Under the pieces are notes generated by a model, which did not search any database, was not told the origin of the DNA, and saw only the letters and a list, made by a program, of their open reading frames with translations. The position numbers and the translations under genes are program-made. From the NCBI GenBank assembly GCA_026075535.2, contig AP026542.1:8122001-8186000 (forward strand): a stretch of 64,000 bases of DNA. Reading direction: 5' to 3'. Below, piece by piece: positions 46,923 through 59,339 of the stretch. This DNA is from Tricholoma matsutake. Its lineage: Eukaryota > Basidiomycota > Agaricomycetes > Agaricales > Tricholomataceae. The first letter of the stretch is position 1. The number at the start of each line of letters is the position of its first letter.

Positions 46923-48620
46923 CTATGTGCTTTCCTGCGTCAGCCAACGGTGACTCTTGACCTCGCTGATCGTCGCACGGGTCTGGACATTGGGATCCAA
47001 ACAGACAGACATCAAGTCAATTGCCGCCCTCGAAGGCTTCGCGCCACGTACATGTGCGACAGTAAACTGTCCATTTATAGCATCTCTCATCGTCAGGAAC
47101 TGCGATGTCCCAGTAAGAAGATAGGAAAGAAGGACACCCAGAGTCCATATTTCGGCAGGGGCAGCTTGGTAATCTCGATGAAGCAGAATCTCAGGGGCGG
47201 CATACTCAACAGTTCCATAGAATTCGTCGTAATAGGGACGTGGCTTGTTTGTATCTACGACTGCGGCGCTCCCGAAGTCGATCAATTTAACCTGAAGCAC
47301 GGTGGGCGTCTGTTCAACATGAATTTTGAAAAAAAAAAGGAGTTCATATACCTTCAAGTTTTTGTCGATGACAAGGTTCTCGTCCTTGATATCACGATGG
47401 GTTATCCCTTGGCTATCCAAATAATGCACAGCATCCACAACTTGGGAAAATACGTAACGGGCCTGGTCTTCGGAAAGTCTTTTATGTTCTGATTGCTCAA
47501 TACATTCGAACAGATCGTGTGATGCACGCCTTGAATATTGAGGCCGATGCAAGGTTGTTGAGGTTAATGTATCTAAGTTGGGAAGTGTTGTCACCCTAAG
47601 ACGGGCTTCCTTCTCGTATGCGAATTTCTGCGGAGTTCCAGGATACTCACCCAGAGGGGAAGGTGAATGCGGCGAACTGCTTTGCTCTAAGCTGTCCAGT
47701 GAGCTGGTAGACCCTGATGGAGATAGCGCAGGGGTTGGGCAACGGGGAGATAGGGATGACCTGGAGGTAGATTTAGGAGGATTTTTTTGGGATTTGTGCC
47801 ACGGTGAACCATGTAGCTCTTGAACCTATACAGATACAGCAAATAGTAAAACAGAAACGGAGGATTGTGAACGTACTAGGTAAAAATACAACGAATCTTC
47901 AAAAAGGTCCAAACACTTGACGATGTTCTCGTGGTCCAGGAAGCTGAGCAAAACAACTTCTGTAGGTAATCTGCCGATAGCATCGTTCTCCATCCAGGCG
48001 TGTTCTGGTACCCTCTTCTTGATAATAAATTTGACTGCGACTTCATAATATTCTATACGATGATGTGCGGTCATCACAAAGCCATATCCACCGGAACCAA
48101 GTTCGTCTCCAAGTGCGTAGGTGCGGACAAACTGAGGGTTCAAAGTATGATTGATAGGGAAATTCCGCGAGTAAAACCTAGCGTTGATGTTGTCACAAGG
48201 GCCCAGATGGCTTTGTTCGGCCCGCATACCACCAATATCTTTGGGTAGGCATGTAGTCGTGGCAAGAGTAGGAAAGGCGTCCCGCTGAGGCCGGTCCATG
48301 TCCAAGATAAAGGCATCACAAAAAGAGCGAACCAGATCATCGTCTGACATTGGCGATCCATAATCGAGAGGGGTAACTTTCGAACCTGGTAGAAGGCTTG
48401 CACGGTTTCCTACCGGCGACAAATTTGGATTCTTCTGAGAGTGACAGTTGTTGGGTGCGAATTCGCATTTGCTTTCCTTTTCATGGCTATGGGTGTGCAG
48501 ACGAAAGATTTGGCGTTTTCCCGGGCTAGTTACTACTTCGTAGCAGTCTGGATTGTCGACATAAGGTGTCTGTACGGTATCGCTTTCTACAGGAGAAGGT
48601 GGTGGAAAGAGAAGTTCCAT
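46923..48620 (-). CDS. Ser/Thr protein kinase, PAS-kinase-like catalytic domain
   Basis: Three exons (47877-48620, 47352-47825, 46923-47291) give 528 aa. After a ~165-residue leader come the kinase motifs: GDELGSGGYGFVMTAHH (P-loop), VAVKFI (ATP Lys), IVKCLDLFEDSLYFYLVQEL (hinge), THRDIKDENLVIDKN (catalytic loop), KLIDFGSAAVV (DFG), GTVEYAAPEIL and WTLGVLLSYLL. Every key residue is present. A Ser/Pro-rich insert of ~50 residues sits right after the hinge (SKSTSRSSLSPRCPTP...), then RRASHDLFECIEQ. The catalytic loop is like that of PAS kinases and fungal Psk/Ppk6 proteins, which regulate sugar partitioning and translation, but I see no PAS domain in the short leader. It stands alone between transposon blocks. 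Confidence 0.9.
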
Positions 48621-49189
48621 AATGTGAATTTGAAGAACGGCGAGCCGCGAGATTCAAGGGAACGGATTGTGGGCTGGAAAAGCCCAAGAGTGTTGTAACG
48701 CTAGAAGATAGGAACCAAAACGATCTTTGTGTACACTGAGAGGAATACAAGTTAAAATGCTTGAACCAGCGACGCCATAGGCTTCAGACAAATGTCAACT
48801 GGGGTGACCGACAATGGCAAGAGAAGACAGCAAGAGGTTGGCAAGAGGGTTCGGCGAGTTGAAAGCCAGCTGAGGTTTTCAACTTCCGTTTATAACAGAA
48901 GTCGAACATTCGATCAATTATATGTATTCTCCTAAATCGCCGTCTCAGCACCTTTCGCAGCTAACTTGGGATTGAATCCTACCTTGAATTTCTAACAATG
49001 TCACTGTTAGAATCATCCTACCTTGGAGGGAAATTGGGTGTGTATCCGATTGTTACATCCATAATCCTAATAGAGCTATTTGATTAAGCATAACATCTGT
49101 GCAATGAAATAGATCTATACGAGCAGAGATGCTATAGGATAATCTTATGGATGGATTGATCCAACCTAACATTTAATAGTAGCGGTCAA
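48621..49189. other. Intergenic AT-rich region, no gene seen
   Basis: It includes the kinase promoter and a short hairpin near 48990-49015 (TTCTAACA...TGTTAGAA). Just left of the next MITE, its terminus is partly duplicated (TAGTAGCGGTCAA at 49177). Confidence 0.5.
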
Positions 49190-49463
49190 TAGTAGCGGTC
49201 AAAGTAGGGCGATTATCCGCGATTATGTCCACGATTTTAGGGACACGGATAATCGCGATTATTTGACGTGCTTACATTTTTGCTTACATCACACAGAAGA
49301 TCATAGATCTGTCAAAATAATTGTGTCCCATAATCGCCCCGTAATCGCCCTCGATAATCGTCACGATCAAGGTGACTCGGATTATTGACGCGATTTTTGA
49401 TTCATAATCATACAATAATCGCACTATTAATCATGTAATAATCGCAAACTTTGACCGCTACTA
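49190..49463. mobile_element. TA-flanked MITE, 274 bp
   Basis: 16 bp terminal inverted repeats TAGTAGCGGTCAAAGT open at 49190 and close at 49463. If the first and last TA are read as the target duplication, this is a mariner-like arrangement. The interior is built of CGATTAT/ATAATCG motifs in both orientations, and has no frame. The adjoining segment 49478-49525 is an inverted, diverged copy of interior bases about 49365-49420. Confidence 0.75.
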
Positions 49464-49540
49464 ATGTAGATTAATGCACGATTATGAACCAAAGATCGTG
49501 TCAATGATCCGAGTTACCTTGACCATGATGATCATGATGT

Positions 49541-49671
49541 AGACTCATAACCACTCCCTCGTACAAGTATGAGGACGTCGATACCTTGTAGGACTGGTTT
49601 AACTTAGACTCGTAACCACTACCTTATACATGGGCAAGCACGATGTATAAGGACTGGTGAAGCTGAGCTTA
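49541..49671. repeat. Two tandem 65 bp units, each with a hairpin
   Basis: Units begin AGACTC-TAACCACT at 49541 and 49606 and each contains GGACTGGT near the end. In unit 2, CCTTATACAT (49622) pairs with ATGTATAAGG (49643); unit 1 has a weaker equivalent. A third head lies at 37301. Confidence 0.65.
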
Positions 49672-49787
49672 AATTAGTAGGACAATGTCACAAAATAATA
49701 AGCACCAAAATGATCGGACTTTCCTATTTGCATAAACAACCAAAACAGGAATTTTTGACGCACATCGACGCGTCGACACGTCCAGCC

Positions 49788-51055
49788 ATGTTTTCTTCTT
49801 CTCAGCCTCTAGAAATGCACGGTCCACCTATGTTATCTGAATGCCTCAACAATATCCGAGTCTCAACTCCAGAAGAGATCCGAATACAAGTACAAAATGA
49901 CTTACTGCAGTCCAGGATGCCGACAGAATATCTCAGTTAATTGAATGACAAGGACTTGACTACAGCCTATCGAGCTTGTCTTCTGGCTTGGAATGTTACT
50001 GGTGGCACTCAGGTCCCTTGTGAGATGCAGCTGCATGTGACTCTTGCTACCTACAATGGAAGTGATTCTCTTGTCAATGCTGGTACTGGCAGCAGAAAGA
50101 CTTGGCCTATTGCTCTCAATCTCCTGCTTGACGACCCTTTGGATAATGGCATTTCTCTCACAATCTCACCTCTAAAGTGGCTCCAGGTTACTATAAATAC
50201 TCCATAAGTACAAGGTATCTGACTTAGCGAAATCTTCCAGGAGAACGATTTCAACACCAAGTACCGGATATGTACTGTGTCCATCAGTGATGATACACCC
50301 CACAAAGATGCCTACTGGAAGGTAAATTTTGTGCTCTTTGTTACAAATTCCCCATTTGAGTTCATTCAGGAACATGTACACGACCTCAAAACCTGCACTC
50401 CTGGAAGTGTGCGTCACATCATTGCGACAGTCAAACAACTTTTCAAGACACTGGAAGGTCACTATCCATGGCTTGATGTTCTCCTCCAGAACTGTCATTT
50501 TCAAAAGTGGATCAAGTGTGTTCACATTGATGAAGTACATTCTATATATCTTGCTGGTCTTGTGTGCCATGGGCTTCTGGCTTTCTGACCTGCTTGGGGA
50601 AAACTCAATGAACTCAAAGCCATACTTCTGTCATCGGTCCCATGGCAAGCACTGTTGGCCACTTTTCCACTGCAGATTCTCAAGACCATTGAGACCAAGA
50701 TCCTTTGACCCAATTATGCCTCCATTCAGGTCTCTGCAAACAGGCCAAACACAATCTATGCCACTTATCAAGTCATTACAAGCCTTGAGACACCTCAGAA
50801 CTATGACTGTTTTCTCATGACACCATTTGATCTGGCATCTCAGCCCTGTGTACTCATTTTCTTTGATGACACAGACCTTGCAAGCAAAATTGCTGAACAT
50901 CTGGACAAACGACTCCCCATGCAATATTGTGATCAAGGTGTTGTGCAACATTACCATTCAGGAATGTCAGAGACATACACACTTGGCCTTTACTGAGAAA
51001 GATGGAATTTGCAAGGTACTATATGTGACTTCTGGTGAATCTGTTGTGAGCAGTA
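49788..51055 (+). pseudogene. Second RecQ-like DNA helicase, decayed and truncated
   Basis: Starting MFSSSQPLEMHGPPM, the frame shows a damaged Walker A (AGTGSRKTWPIAL, with Arg where Gly is needed), LTISPLKWLQV (Ia), CVHIDEVHSIY (DEAH-like) and, later, IFFDDTDLASKIAEHLDKR (motif IV). It breaks off at VTSGESVV (before motif V) where a SINE-like repeat begins at 51056. In-frame stops lie near 49938, 50588 and 50707. Two of them are TGA where Arg is expected and one TAA where Gln is expected, as C-to-T change would give. It is a different lineage from the helicase at 42101-44639. Confidence 0.78.
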
Positions 51056-51410
51056 CTTTACACTCTCCCCCCCAGTCCGAGCAGACTCTGCTCGGACACA
51101 CTCGGACACTTGGACTTCATTTGGACTCTGCTTGGACTCTGCTCGGACACTCAGACTGTCCTAGGACTGTCTGAGTTGTCTGAGTAAAGTCTGAGGACTG
51201 CACTCGGACTTTGCTCGGACAACATCAATTGTGCATTTATTTACACCTTTTAAAGTACTGTCCAAGTAAAGTCCAAGTTCCAGTCTTAGAGAAAGTCTTA
51301 TAAGTCTCACAAAATGATGTGTGCACAGCAGGAATTGAACCAACAGCCCTCTGGACTAGCAATCACATGATGACAAAACATGCCACTCTACCACTTAAGC
51401 CAAGTAGTCA
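51056..51410 (-). mobile_element. SINE-like repeat with tRNA-type promoter, left copy
   Basis: On the minus strand an A-box-like TGGCTTAAGTGG (51391-51402) and a B box GGTTCAATTCC (51331-51341), ~50 bp apart, form a tRNA-like RNA polymerase III head. The body is made of (A/T)GTCCGAG-type words, and the 3' end is a G-run then GAGTGTAAAG. A sister copy lies in opposite orientation at 63300-63616. It truncates the helicase pseudogene. Confidence 0.65.
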
Positions 51411-51555
51411 TTTAAAGTTACATACATTACATCTATTTATTACTGAAATCTAATTTTATATATATCATGAATAGATTATTAAATTGACCTGCGAGGGGTA
51501 ATTAATATGTATAATACTAAGCCCTCCCCTCGCAAGCTCAAGGGGAGGGTGCCGT

Positions 51556-52814
51556 TGTGGCAGGGAAGATGGTCTACTGGTTGTCCGATGACTGCGTGGT
51601 CACATTGCAAGAGGTCAGCTAAGCGGGGATGGCAGTATTAGGGTACTAGACAGAGTGGACGGGCCTTTAGCTCATTTGGGAGGGGATAGAAGCCGAATAG
51701 AACATGGTGATACGTTCGAGGCCGAACACGTCGTGTAAGAATTATCAAAAATGCAGTCGAAACACATTCAACAGGGTCACGTGCAAACATTGTCGAAAAT
51801 AAGAAATGGGCACGTCGAATAGAAACAGCTCAATGGATGGATAAAAAGGAACTACTCTCCTTGGAATATAGCTTGTAATGATAAAACTTTGGAGAAACAG
51901 GGAAACCTAAGCTGACAGACTTGAAATTTGGATACTTAGCTTATATTCTACACCTTAGTGTGCAGTAAACTTGAAGGACTTTGTAGTCTTGAGGAGAAAC
52001 TTAAGTAGAGACGTAAACTGCAAGTAAAAGTTGGATGCTCCATTTGAAAGGTGGGAGGACACCTATATACAAATCTATGGTACTGAAAATACAAAACCCT
52101 TATCGCACGCATTCTCTTGCGCCAACGGGACCAATCAACAAGAATGATAAACTATCTAAGAAGCATGAAAGTCAGATCCGGGAAGCATTGATGATCTTCA
52201 AGATTGTCGTGGTGTTTGTGAGGCAGATGATATTGGGGTGGCATCGTCGAGTCCTCATCTCGGGGTTTCACTAACTGGGAATGACTCGGGGAGAGGACTG
52301 TCTTCGAGGCTCTCTATTGACATGACACAACTTGTGCCCCCAGCAAGCACGGAGAGCACGCAAATCCAAACCCTCAACCCTACCGTCCAGTTGATCAACC
52401 TGTTGATCTGGATGTTGACTTGCCACTAAAGGGGGGATTCAGGTCGATAGCCGGATTGTTGTGGTAAAAGATTATTTTTAGACTGAGAAGAATTGTAATA
52501 AAAGGAAAATGAAAAAAACCAGCTCCAATTCTTCTCGTCAAAAATGGAGCTGTCAGCATGAGGACTGAGGAAGCGTCAAAACTTGAAGGGATGCATGATT
52601 GACACATTGCGTGTGGAAGTTGTTGTTGTTGTGTCAGAAGGGATCAGATAATAAACTATAATTAATAAAAGGAAAGTTAGTAACATGAAATATTGATGAA
52701 TGCGAGAAACAGTGCAAGTATACAAGAGCCCAGCTGTTCTGGTGCGCAATGGTGCGGCTGTGACAAAGTTCCCATGAATGGGAAAGTTGGCAAACAGGCC
52801 AACTGACCCATCCA
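51556..52814 (-). repeat. 3' LTR (1259 bp)
   Basis: Begins TGTGGCAGGGAAGATGG and ends GACCCATCCA on the plus strand; pairs with 60758-62017. Differences are mostly transitions, often CG in one copy against TG or CA in the other. Confidence 0.9.
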
Positions 52815-53263
52815 CAAGTGGGGGGTACTTTGCATGATGCCCCCATCATGCAGGGAACCAGAAGAATGACCTGCAAAATAAATTCAGTGAAGCATACTAG
52901 CAGAAGAGTTTACCTTACAACAACAGCCTAATCAAACACCCCATATTTTGGATTGGGCAATGGTCAGAGTATACTGCTTCGATGATTGGCGAACTCGATG
53001 ACCTTCTTGGAACCATGGATGCTAAAGAATGTATACTTTTAGATCCCATGTTCCCAGCTCCACTGCCTTACATCAAGACTGTGTGCTGCACACACAACAT
53101 TTCTGACCTTGTCGAGATGACAAACCACTTGCCAAACTGGACCGTCGAGGGGAACCTGAGTGATTGGGTAGGGACAAATGGCAGTTGAGGAGGACATGGA
53201 TTTGATTATCTGATTTTCCTTCCTGTAATAAAATATTTTCAGCTGATCTTTTGCTACTTTACC

Positions 53264-54210
53264 TCATTTCACTGTGTTGTCAATTTCCCTTAATTGATAT
53301 GAATGGTCGCTCAGCTTCTGGTGGATCACGAAGGGCCCTGACCAACGAGGCGTCCCTTTGTTCCCATGTTGATTATTGAGCCACATCTCATGAAGCAGTA
53401 CCCAAGTTCCTATGTCAAAGTCATTCTCAACGAAATACTTCTCATACCTCTTATTGAACGCATGAATGGAACATTGACATTCATGCTTCTGTTGCTCCAG
53501 CGCATTCTGTAGTACAGCGTCACATTTGCTGATTTGCAGAGTCTGAATTGTGATGAGGTCCTCGGTGTTGACAACCTTATCCTGGTCTAGAGTTTCCCAC
53601 GTGCGATCTGAAATGTCAAATACTAAAAGGGGGTTACATCCATAAAGGAGGAAATATGGGGTATACCCTGTCATGCGAGAGACTGTACAGCGGATCGCCA
53701 AAAGTATGGCATACAAGAAGCTTGGCCACTTGCTTGTCTTAGAGCCACAGACGCGAAGGAGGGCATTGACAATGACTTGGTGTGCCCATTCCATGACAGT
53801 GTTACCTTGTGGATGATAAGGAGAAGAAAAGATTACCATAACGCCATACTGATCAAAAAGAATCTTTGCAGCACCCTGAAACTTGGAACCATTGTCACCA
53901 ACACAGTACAGGATGCAACCAAACCTGCAAATGATTTCTTTGTAGATAAAAGTGTTGGCAGTATGCCATCCTTCAGATAGTCCAACATCTCTCACCAAAG
54001 CTCTGGTGATTTGAGGTCTTTTACCCTGTAAGCATGCAAAATACAGGCTATGTACCCCTCTGCATTGACATCTTTGTAGCCACAATGGGTATTGATGCTA
54101 GGAGGGGAGTGCATCCCCCTGTAACCAGAACTTGGGTTAGACACAGTGTGCAAAAGCGCACCTTCCAGTTGGTTCAACATGAATTCATAACCATATACTG
54201 TAATTTCCAT
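53264..54210 (-). pseudogene. Retrotransposon integrase fragment
   Basis: The catalytic core shows GDNGSKFQG (Asp), SSPYHPQGNTVMEWAHQ (Glu of the D,D35E triad) and a C-terminal chromodomain-less tail with LLHEMWLNNQHGNKGTPRWSG. An upstream frame (53992-54210) carries the region before it, in a different phase, so a frameshift separates the parts. Confidence 0.85.
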
Positions 54211-54264
54211 CCCGAGTACCTCGTCGCCAAGTGATATCTCAACCGTTTCATAGGTCGGTGTATG

Positions 54265-55395
54265 TCAGTTTTCGAATTCGTGTCCTGTGTATGTCAGAGT
54301 GTCCATACTCTTGAGCAATGATGCCACAATTAGGCCTTCCTTAGCTTGAGCAGACATTGTTCGCATGGGGTCAAAGTTGAACCCATTGTACTCCCTGATC
54401 CGTTTGACGTCTTTGTCATGCAGAAAGTCTTGTTTGTTGAATACAGGCACTGCAATTGTTGATAGAGTCATGGGTGAAAGGTAGTCTCTGAAAACCATGC
54501 CTGGTTGAGGGCGTAAGGAAGCTGCCATGGAATAGAACAATTTGTGAACAGCGATGTTCAGTATTTCAGAGGATGAGGGGGTGAAAGAGGAATTGCGGAG
54601 TAAAATGAGAGGCTGTTGGTCTATGCATGAGTTTCCTATAAATTTGTCGAGGTACTCTTCTGCATCATCATCAGAATCTTCTGCGCTTTGTCTTCTTTGT
54701 GACAGCCCATCAGGTGCGAGGTGCTTATCTGCTGCAATGTGGTTAACTTCGAAATCAAAGAGAGAAAGGTACATTACCCAACGCATCATTGGTGCGTTCG
54801 GCAGATCAGGAGACTTCATCATTTCTATCAAAAATTTAGCATCTATGTCTAGACAGAAATGTATACCCCAGATTCTGTGTCGTAGATCTTTGATTGCTCG
54901 AAAAACACCAAAGAGTTCACATTTTGGTTGTGAATACCGGGACTCTACCTCACTGAACATGCAGGAGCCGAAAAGCGTGGGGTGCTTCTCCCCTTTTACA
55001 TTTTGGTAGATGACCCATCCAGTGCCATTGGAACAAGAATCAATGGCCACAATAACCAGGCCCTCATCAGTACTTCTAGGTTGGGGGGTGATCAGCTTTG
55101 CAGACTCGTAATTTACACGCACTAAAACTGGGGCGCTCGAGACCAATTTTTTCATTATTTCCAAAGCTTCTTGTGCTACATCGTCGAAATAGAAGTCTTG
55201 GTCAGTAAGCCTTGTGAGAAGCATCAGAAACTTGGCAATGAGGGAGAAATTTCTTATCCATTTTCGACCAACTCCAGCAGTTCCGAGGAATCCACGGACC
55301 TCTGTAAGGTTACGTGGTTCAGGCCAATTGAGAATTTTCATTACCAATCCATGAGCCAGGTGCCAACCATCTCTTGATATGATAGTGCCTACCAC
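54265..55395 (-). pseudogene. Retrotransposon RT thumb / RNase H fragment
   Basis: The frame shows the connection region WPEPRNLTEVRGFLGTAG, the RNase H-type start VIVAIDSCSNGTGWVIYQ and SQPKCELFGVFRAIKDLRHR, then a linker and LAPDGLSQRRQ. It overlaps the RT frame, joined only through a frame slip. Confidence 0.85.
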
Positions 55396-56197
55396 GCCAA
55401 GCCTTGGGGGTAGCTAGAATAGTCTTCCATCCCGAGGCTGTTATGCCAGCCATGATGAACCTAAGCAGGATGTGGTCTATGGCTGTGGCATACTCATAAA
55501 CAAACCTGCTGATTCTGGGCAATATCTCTTCATCATCATAGGTAGAAGTCCCTCCTGCAAAGGTTACATCATCGATAAATACATCGCTATTCTCCGGTAT
55601 TTCTTCTTGCAATGTGTGCCTTGTACACCATTGGAATTCCAGAAGTGAGTTTGTAGCACCTTGGGGAAGAACTGTGAGTCGATGCAGGCCAATCATAGAG
55701 TTGAATGTAGTGACTGGGCATGACCCTATAGCTAGGACATGCCCATCATATCCTGAAAACAAATCAGCCAAGCCATAGATAACCCTACCAACCAGGCCCT
55801 CCACGAAATCGTCAATGTGAGGAGGTAACACTGAGTCATGCACCATAACTTTGTTAAGTTCTTGAACGTCGTGGACAATGCGCAGACCAAGTTTCTTCAG
55901 CACTGTGAAGATTCTAGATTGGTAGGATGACGTTGAGTACTTGTATTTTCCCACTGCCTTCTGGTCCAGGAGCATCTGTCGAATGGTATCTTTGATAGCC
56001 TTTGGAACACGAATAGGTGGTTGTACCCAGGGAGTGTGTTCTATAATGGGGATTTCACAGTCAGGGAAATATTCACGAGAAAAGGTACCTCTTTCCGCAT
56101 TGTTGAATGTGAACGCTTTGTCACGAGTCCTAATCACAAAAACTAGTAAGTCAATTTCACGGTCAGAGAGAAAATCTTCAGGAATTGTTGCAAGCAT
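55319..56197 (-). pseudogene. Retrotransposon reverse transcriptase fragment
   Basis: Palm motifs are LADLFSGYDG, VLPQGATNS and VFIDDVTF (the catalytic Asp pair is present). The preceding frame 56213-56611 continues the polyprotein toward the protease and ends at TGA where its neighbours suggest Arg. Confidence 0.88.
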
Positions 56198-56212
56198 AAA
56201 GTCGAGGCGCTC

Positions 56213-56611
56213 TCATGACAAACGGGCTGTAGGCTCAAAATCTGCAAGAAATGGGGGATCAATAGGCAATTTGACAAGTTCGGGGATAATTATGGGTCTG
56301 AAGATTTGTCCTGCGGGATCTGGCATGTAGGTTGGTACTGGATGAACTTTGCGATCAACAGGCTTATACCTTCTTCCTGCATTTGTATACCGTGGTTGGT
56401 CTTCAGCCAAAGCTTGTTGAGTCCATGATGAATTCAGTGGTATCGAAGAGGAGGGGGCTGCATAATAAAAACTTCTAAGGAGGGAATCATAAGCATTGGA
56501 TGGAGAGAGCAAGGAAATCAAATTGGAATCTTCATCTTCACGTTCACCTACTAAACATTGCAAGGATCGTCCAACATAGGGCACAGGTGCATCCTGAAAC
56601 TTGTCAGGCAT
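56213..56611 (-). pseudogene. Retrotransposon polyprotein linker (protease to RT)
   Basis: Contains PDPAGQIFRPIIIPELVKLP, typical of the spacer before RT in mushroom gypsy elements. It is closed by a TGA at 56213 directly in front of the RT frame. Confidence 0.7.
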
Positions 56612-56628
56612 GGAATGTGCACCTGGCT

Positions 56629-57423
56629 TCAGTTTTCCGAGTCAGAGACTTCTTCAATCACAGAAGGTTTTCCCTGGAAGGTCAGTTTATCAATGTTGCG
56701 TGGCGTGTTAGCAGCTACGAGCTGAATTGAAAGCATGGGCATTTTCCCCCGCTCTCTATCTCCATCTTTCCAGATACACATCTCGACTACTCCTGTCCAC
56801 GAGTACAATGGGGAAACTGAATGCCACTGCAGCCAAGGTTGCCCAAGAATTACGTCTTGTTTGCCCGTTCCCTCTTGGCTCACAAAGAAATGGTGATTGA
56901 AGTGGTGGCCACCGCAGACTAATGGAACATCATGACAACACCCCATGAGGGGCACTGCACTGCTGTTGATCCCCTTGAGTGACCAGCATGCTCCATTGAC
57001 ATCAAGTGGCAAGTTTGTTTGTTGATATAGTTCATCTGAGACCAAGTTGAGTTCCGAGCCTGTGTTGACCATAAAAACAACTAGTTGTCCAGCTATCTTC
57101 CCTTCAAAATGATCTTTCGTCATGGCAAAGAGAGGATTTGTGTGGATCTTGATGGCTGAGGAGTACCGGAGGAGGATGTCATCTATGTTCTCACTATCTT
57201 CATCGTACAATAAGAGGAGTTCCGAGTTGGAGAATTGATCCTCGTTCCCATTTTGGGGGTCATCGTCAGTGTTCATTGTGGAATTGGTAAGCATCGAGTC
57301 ATCTAGGGAGGTGGCAACTATCAGCTTTGAAGTGTACTTGCGTTGAGTCTTTGTCAGACCTGCAAAGCACTTCTGGAGGTCGGGGGATATTCCTAGAATT
57401 TCTTTTAGTGGCAAGGTAATCAT
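56629..57423 (-). pseudogene. Retrotransposon aspartic protease, catalytic Asp lost
   Basis: The retropepsin strand reads VVFMVNTGSELNLVSDELY, with Asn where the family needs the catalytic Asp. The flap and C-terminal hydrophobic motif (QDVILGQPWLQW) are otherwise well kept. A G-to-A change explains the substitution. Confidence 0.82.
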
Positions 57424-57956
57424 AGTATCTAGAATTTTTCATTGGACCACATCACCATCAACCATCTCCTGAACCGTTGAGGTAAAATGGTAGCTGCTGG
57501 TAGGCTTCACAATCTTGTTGGGGTCATGTGTATCCGCGTCATTCCTTCCTGAAGCTTGACCTGTCAGGTTTGGCTTTGGGATGGTTTTATGTTGGCGCCA
57601 AGTTTCTTTGGTATTCGCTGGATGAGGCTGGGGGTTTGATGGAGGGTTTGCAGGCTGGTGTTGTATGTGAGGCTCTTGGTGTCGAGGCAATGGTACTTGT
57701 AGTTTTGGCGCTTGGATTGCTTGTTCCCTACTGTCTGTATCCGATTTTTTACTAGTGGTGTTACCTTTCCTTGCGTCTTTGACTTGTGAATGCGTGGTTG
57801 GGAAAGAGGACATGCCGTAGGTGTTGTTATCGAGGACATCTCAGCCATGGGACTGAAGACCTGCTATAGCGGCCATGTGGGGAGGTGGGTCACAATCCCC
57901 CTGGCCATTACCTTTTAAATTACTTGAGGATGCTGCTGAGTTCATTTGTTTGTCTC

Positions 57957-59169
57957 TTAGAGCTTTAGCGACACCCCCACCAGGGGGAGCATATTGCCAT
58001 TAGTGCGCACTAGCCGTCCATCTGGGGAGTAGGCTACTAACCCTTTATTGACTAGTACCCAGACTTTGGGGCAGTTGTGTATACCTAATCTATGGGCATT
58101 AGCTTTATCGCAAATGAAACACTTTCTTTCAGCTGGTACTGCATTACTTCCTGTTGCCCTTGCTGCTGCTAGTTCACGGAGGATATTTGCCTGTCCTTGT
58201 TGTAGCTCTTGTATTTGACGCGTCTGACCTAGCTGAAGTTCCTGCATTTGTTTGGCCAGTAACTCAATACTCGATGAAACTGAAGTGTCCGTTGTCAGGG
58301 CTGTAGTATCTTTATTAGTACTGGACTTTACCTTTTTCTTTGTCTTTCGAGTTGCCTTTGCTGGTGGGTCATCTTCATCCAGATCTGAGTCATCTTAGTT
58401 GGAACTGTCGGTTTCCTCACTCGAGCCTGTGGAAGAGTCAGTATCGTACTTATTGTTCACAATATCGTCTTCATCAAATTCTTTCTGTAATAGTACTAAA
58501 ACATTGTCCCTAGCTGGGGGGGACTGTATCTTAGTCTTGTTGGCTGGTAGTTTGCATTGGATTGTCTTCTGTTGTGCTTTTGGTATCCCTCTGAAAAATA
58601 ATATGTTAGTGTCATTTTCGGTGAGTTGATTACTCGTAACGAGGCTCGAAGCCCAAGCTGTGAATTCGTGGTAGTAGTGGTCCACGTCTTGTAAATGGGT
58701 GAAGGCCTTCTTTCCCAATTGTTTCTTGGTCCATTTACGCAATTTGTTGGGGGTAGTATGTCATTTCTTGTCGTTTGACCCATAGAGCTTTATGAGATAA
58801 GCCCATGTCGCTGCCCAGTCATGTTGCGACCAAATGGAAGCAGACTATTACATACCTGATGTGGCAGTTGCAGTAGTGGAGTATGTATGCCGGCAGATTA
58901 TTGAGGTCGACTTGAGCAGAGTTTGCAAAAACTTCTAGTGAGTCTAAAAAATCAGTAACATGTTTGCCTTGGGGCTGCACTCCCATTTGTTCTTGAGTGT
59001 TAGCTGGCATTCGGGTGTTAGTCGACTGTAGAGGTTGAGCCATTGTCGATATAGAGGTAGCTATTAGGTTCATTGGGGCTTGTATTGTGGAATTTTGTTG
59101 GGCAGCTCTGTTGTGGGTTAGGAGAGGTGTTGGCACCGTTGGTTTTTGTGAAGACAGTTTGATGGACAC
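57957..59169 (-). pseudogene. Retrotransposon Gag region, frameshifted
   Basis: Three frames in gag order: 58819-59169 (N-terminal region, DFLDSLEVFANSAQVDLNNL), 58395-58742 (capsid-like, KKQLGKKAFTHLQDVDHYYH) and 57957-58247 (CFICDKANAHRLGIHNC, a zinc-knuckle-like Cys/His cluster). Breaks between them are frameshifts. From 57424 to 57956 lies a Pro/Gln/Lys-rich spacer frame (57439-57813). Confidence 0.75.
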
Positions 59170-59339
59170 TGATGGGTCTTGAATGGAGGTTTCTTTAGCA
59201 ATACAGTGATAGGTTGTCCCCTCGGCTCAAAGGCCGATTCACCATTTCAGCCACATTCTAATCACATTGGATAACTTGCATGAGGTCCCAGAAGCAGCGC
59301 GACCACTCCCGACCAAGTCTACCAAGTGCAATATCATAT

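Noticed and set aside
51331..51402. tRNA gene on the minus strand
   Set aside because: A and B boxes are present but I cannot fold a full cloverleaf with acceptor stem; it continues into a repeat body.
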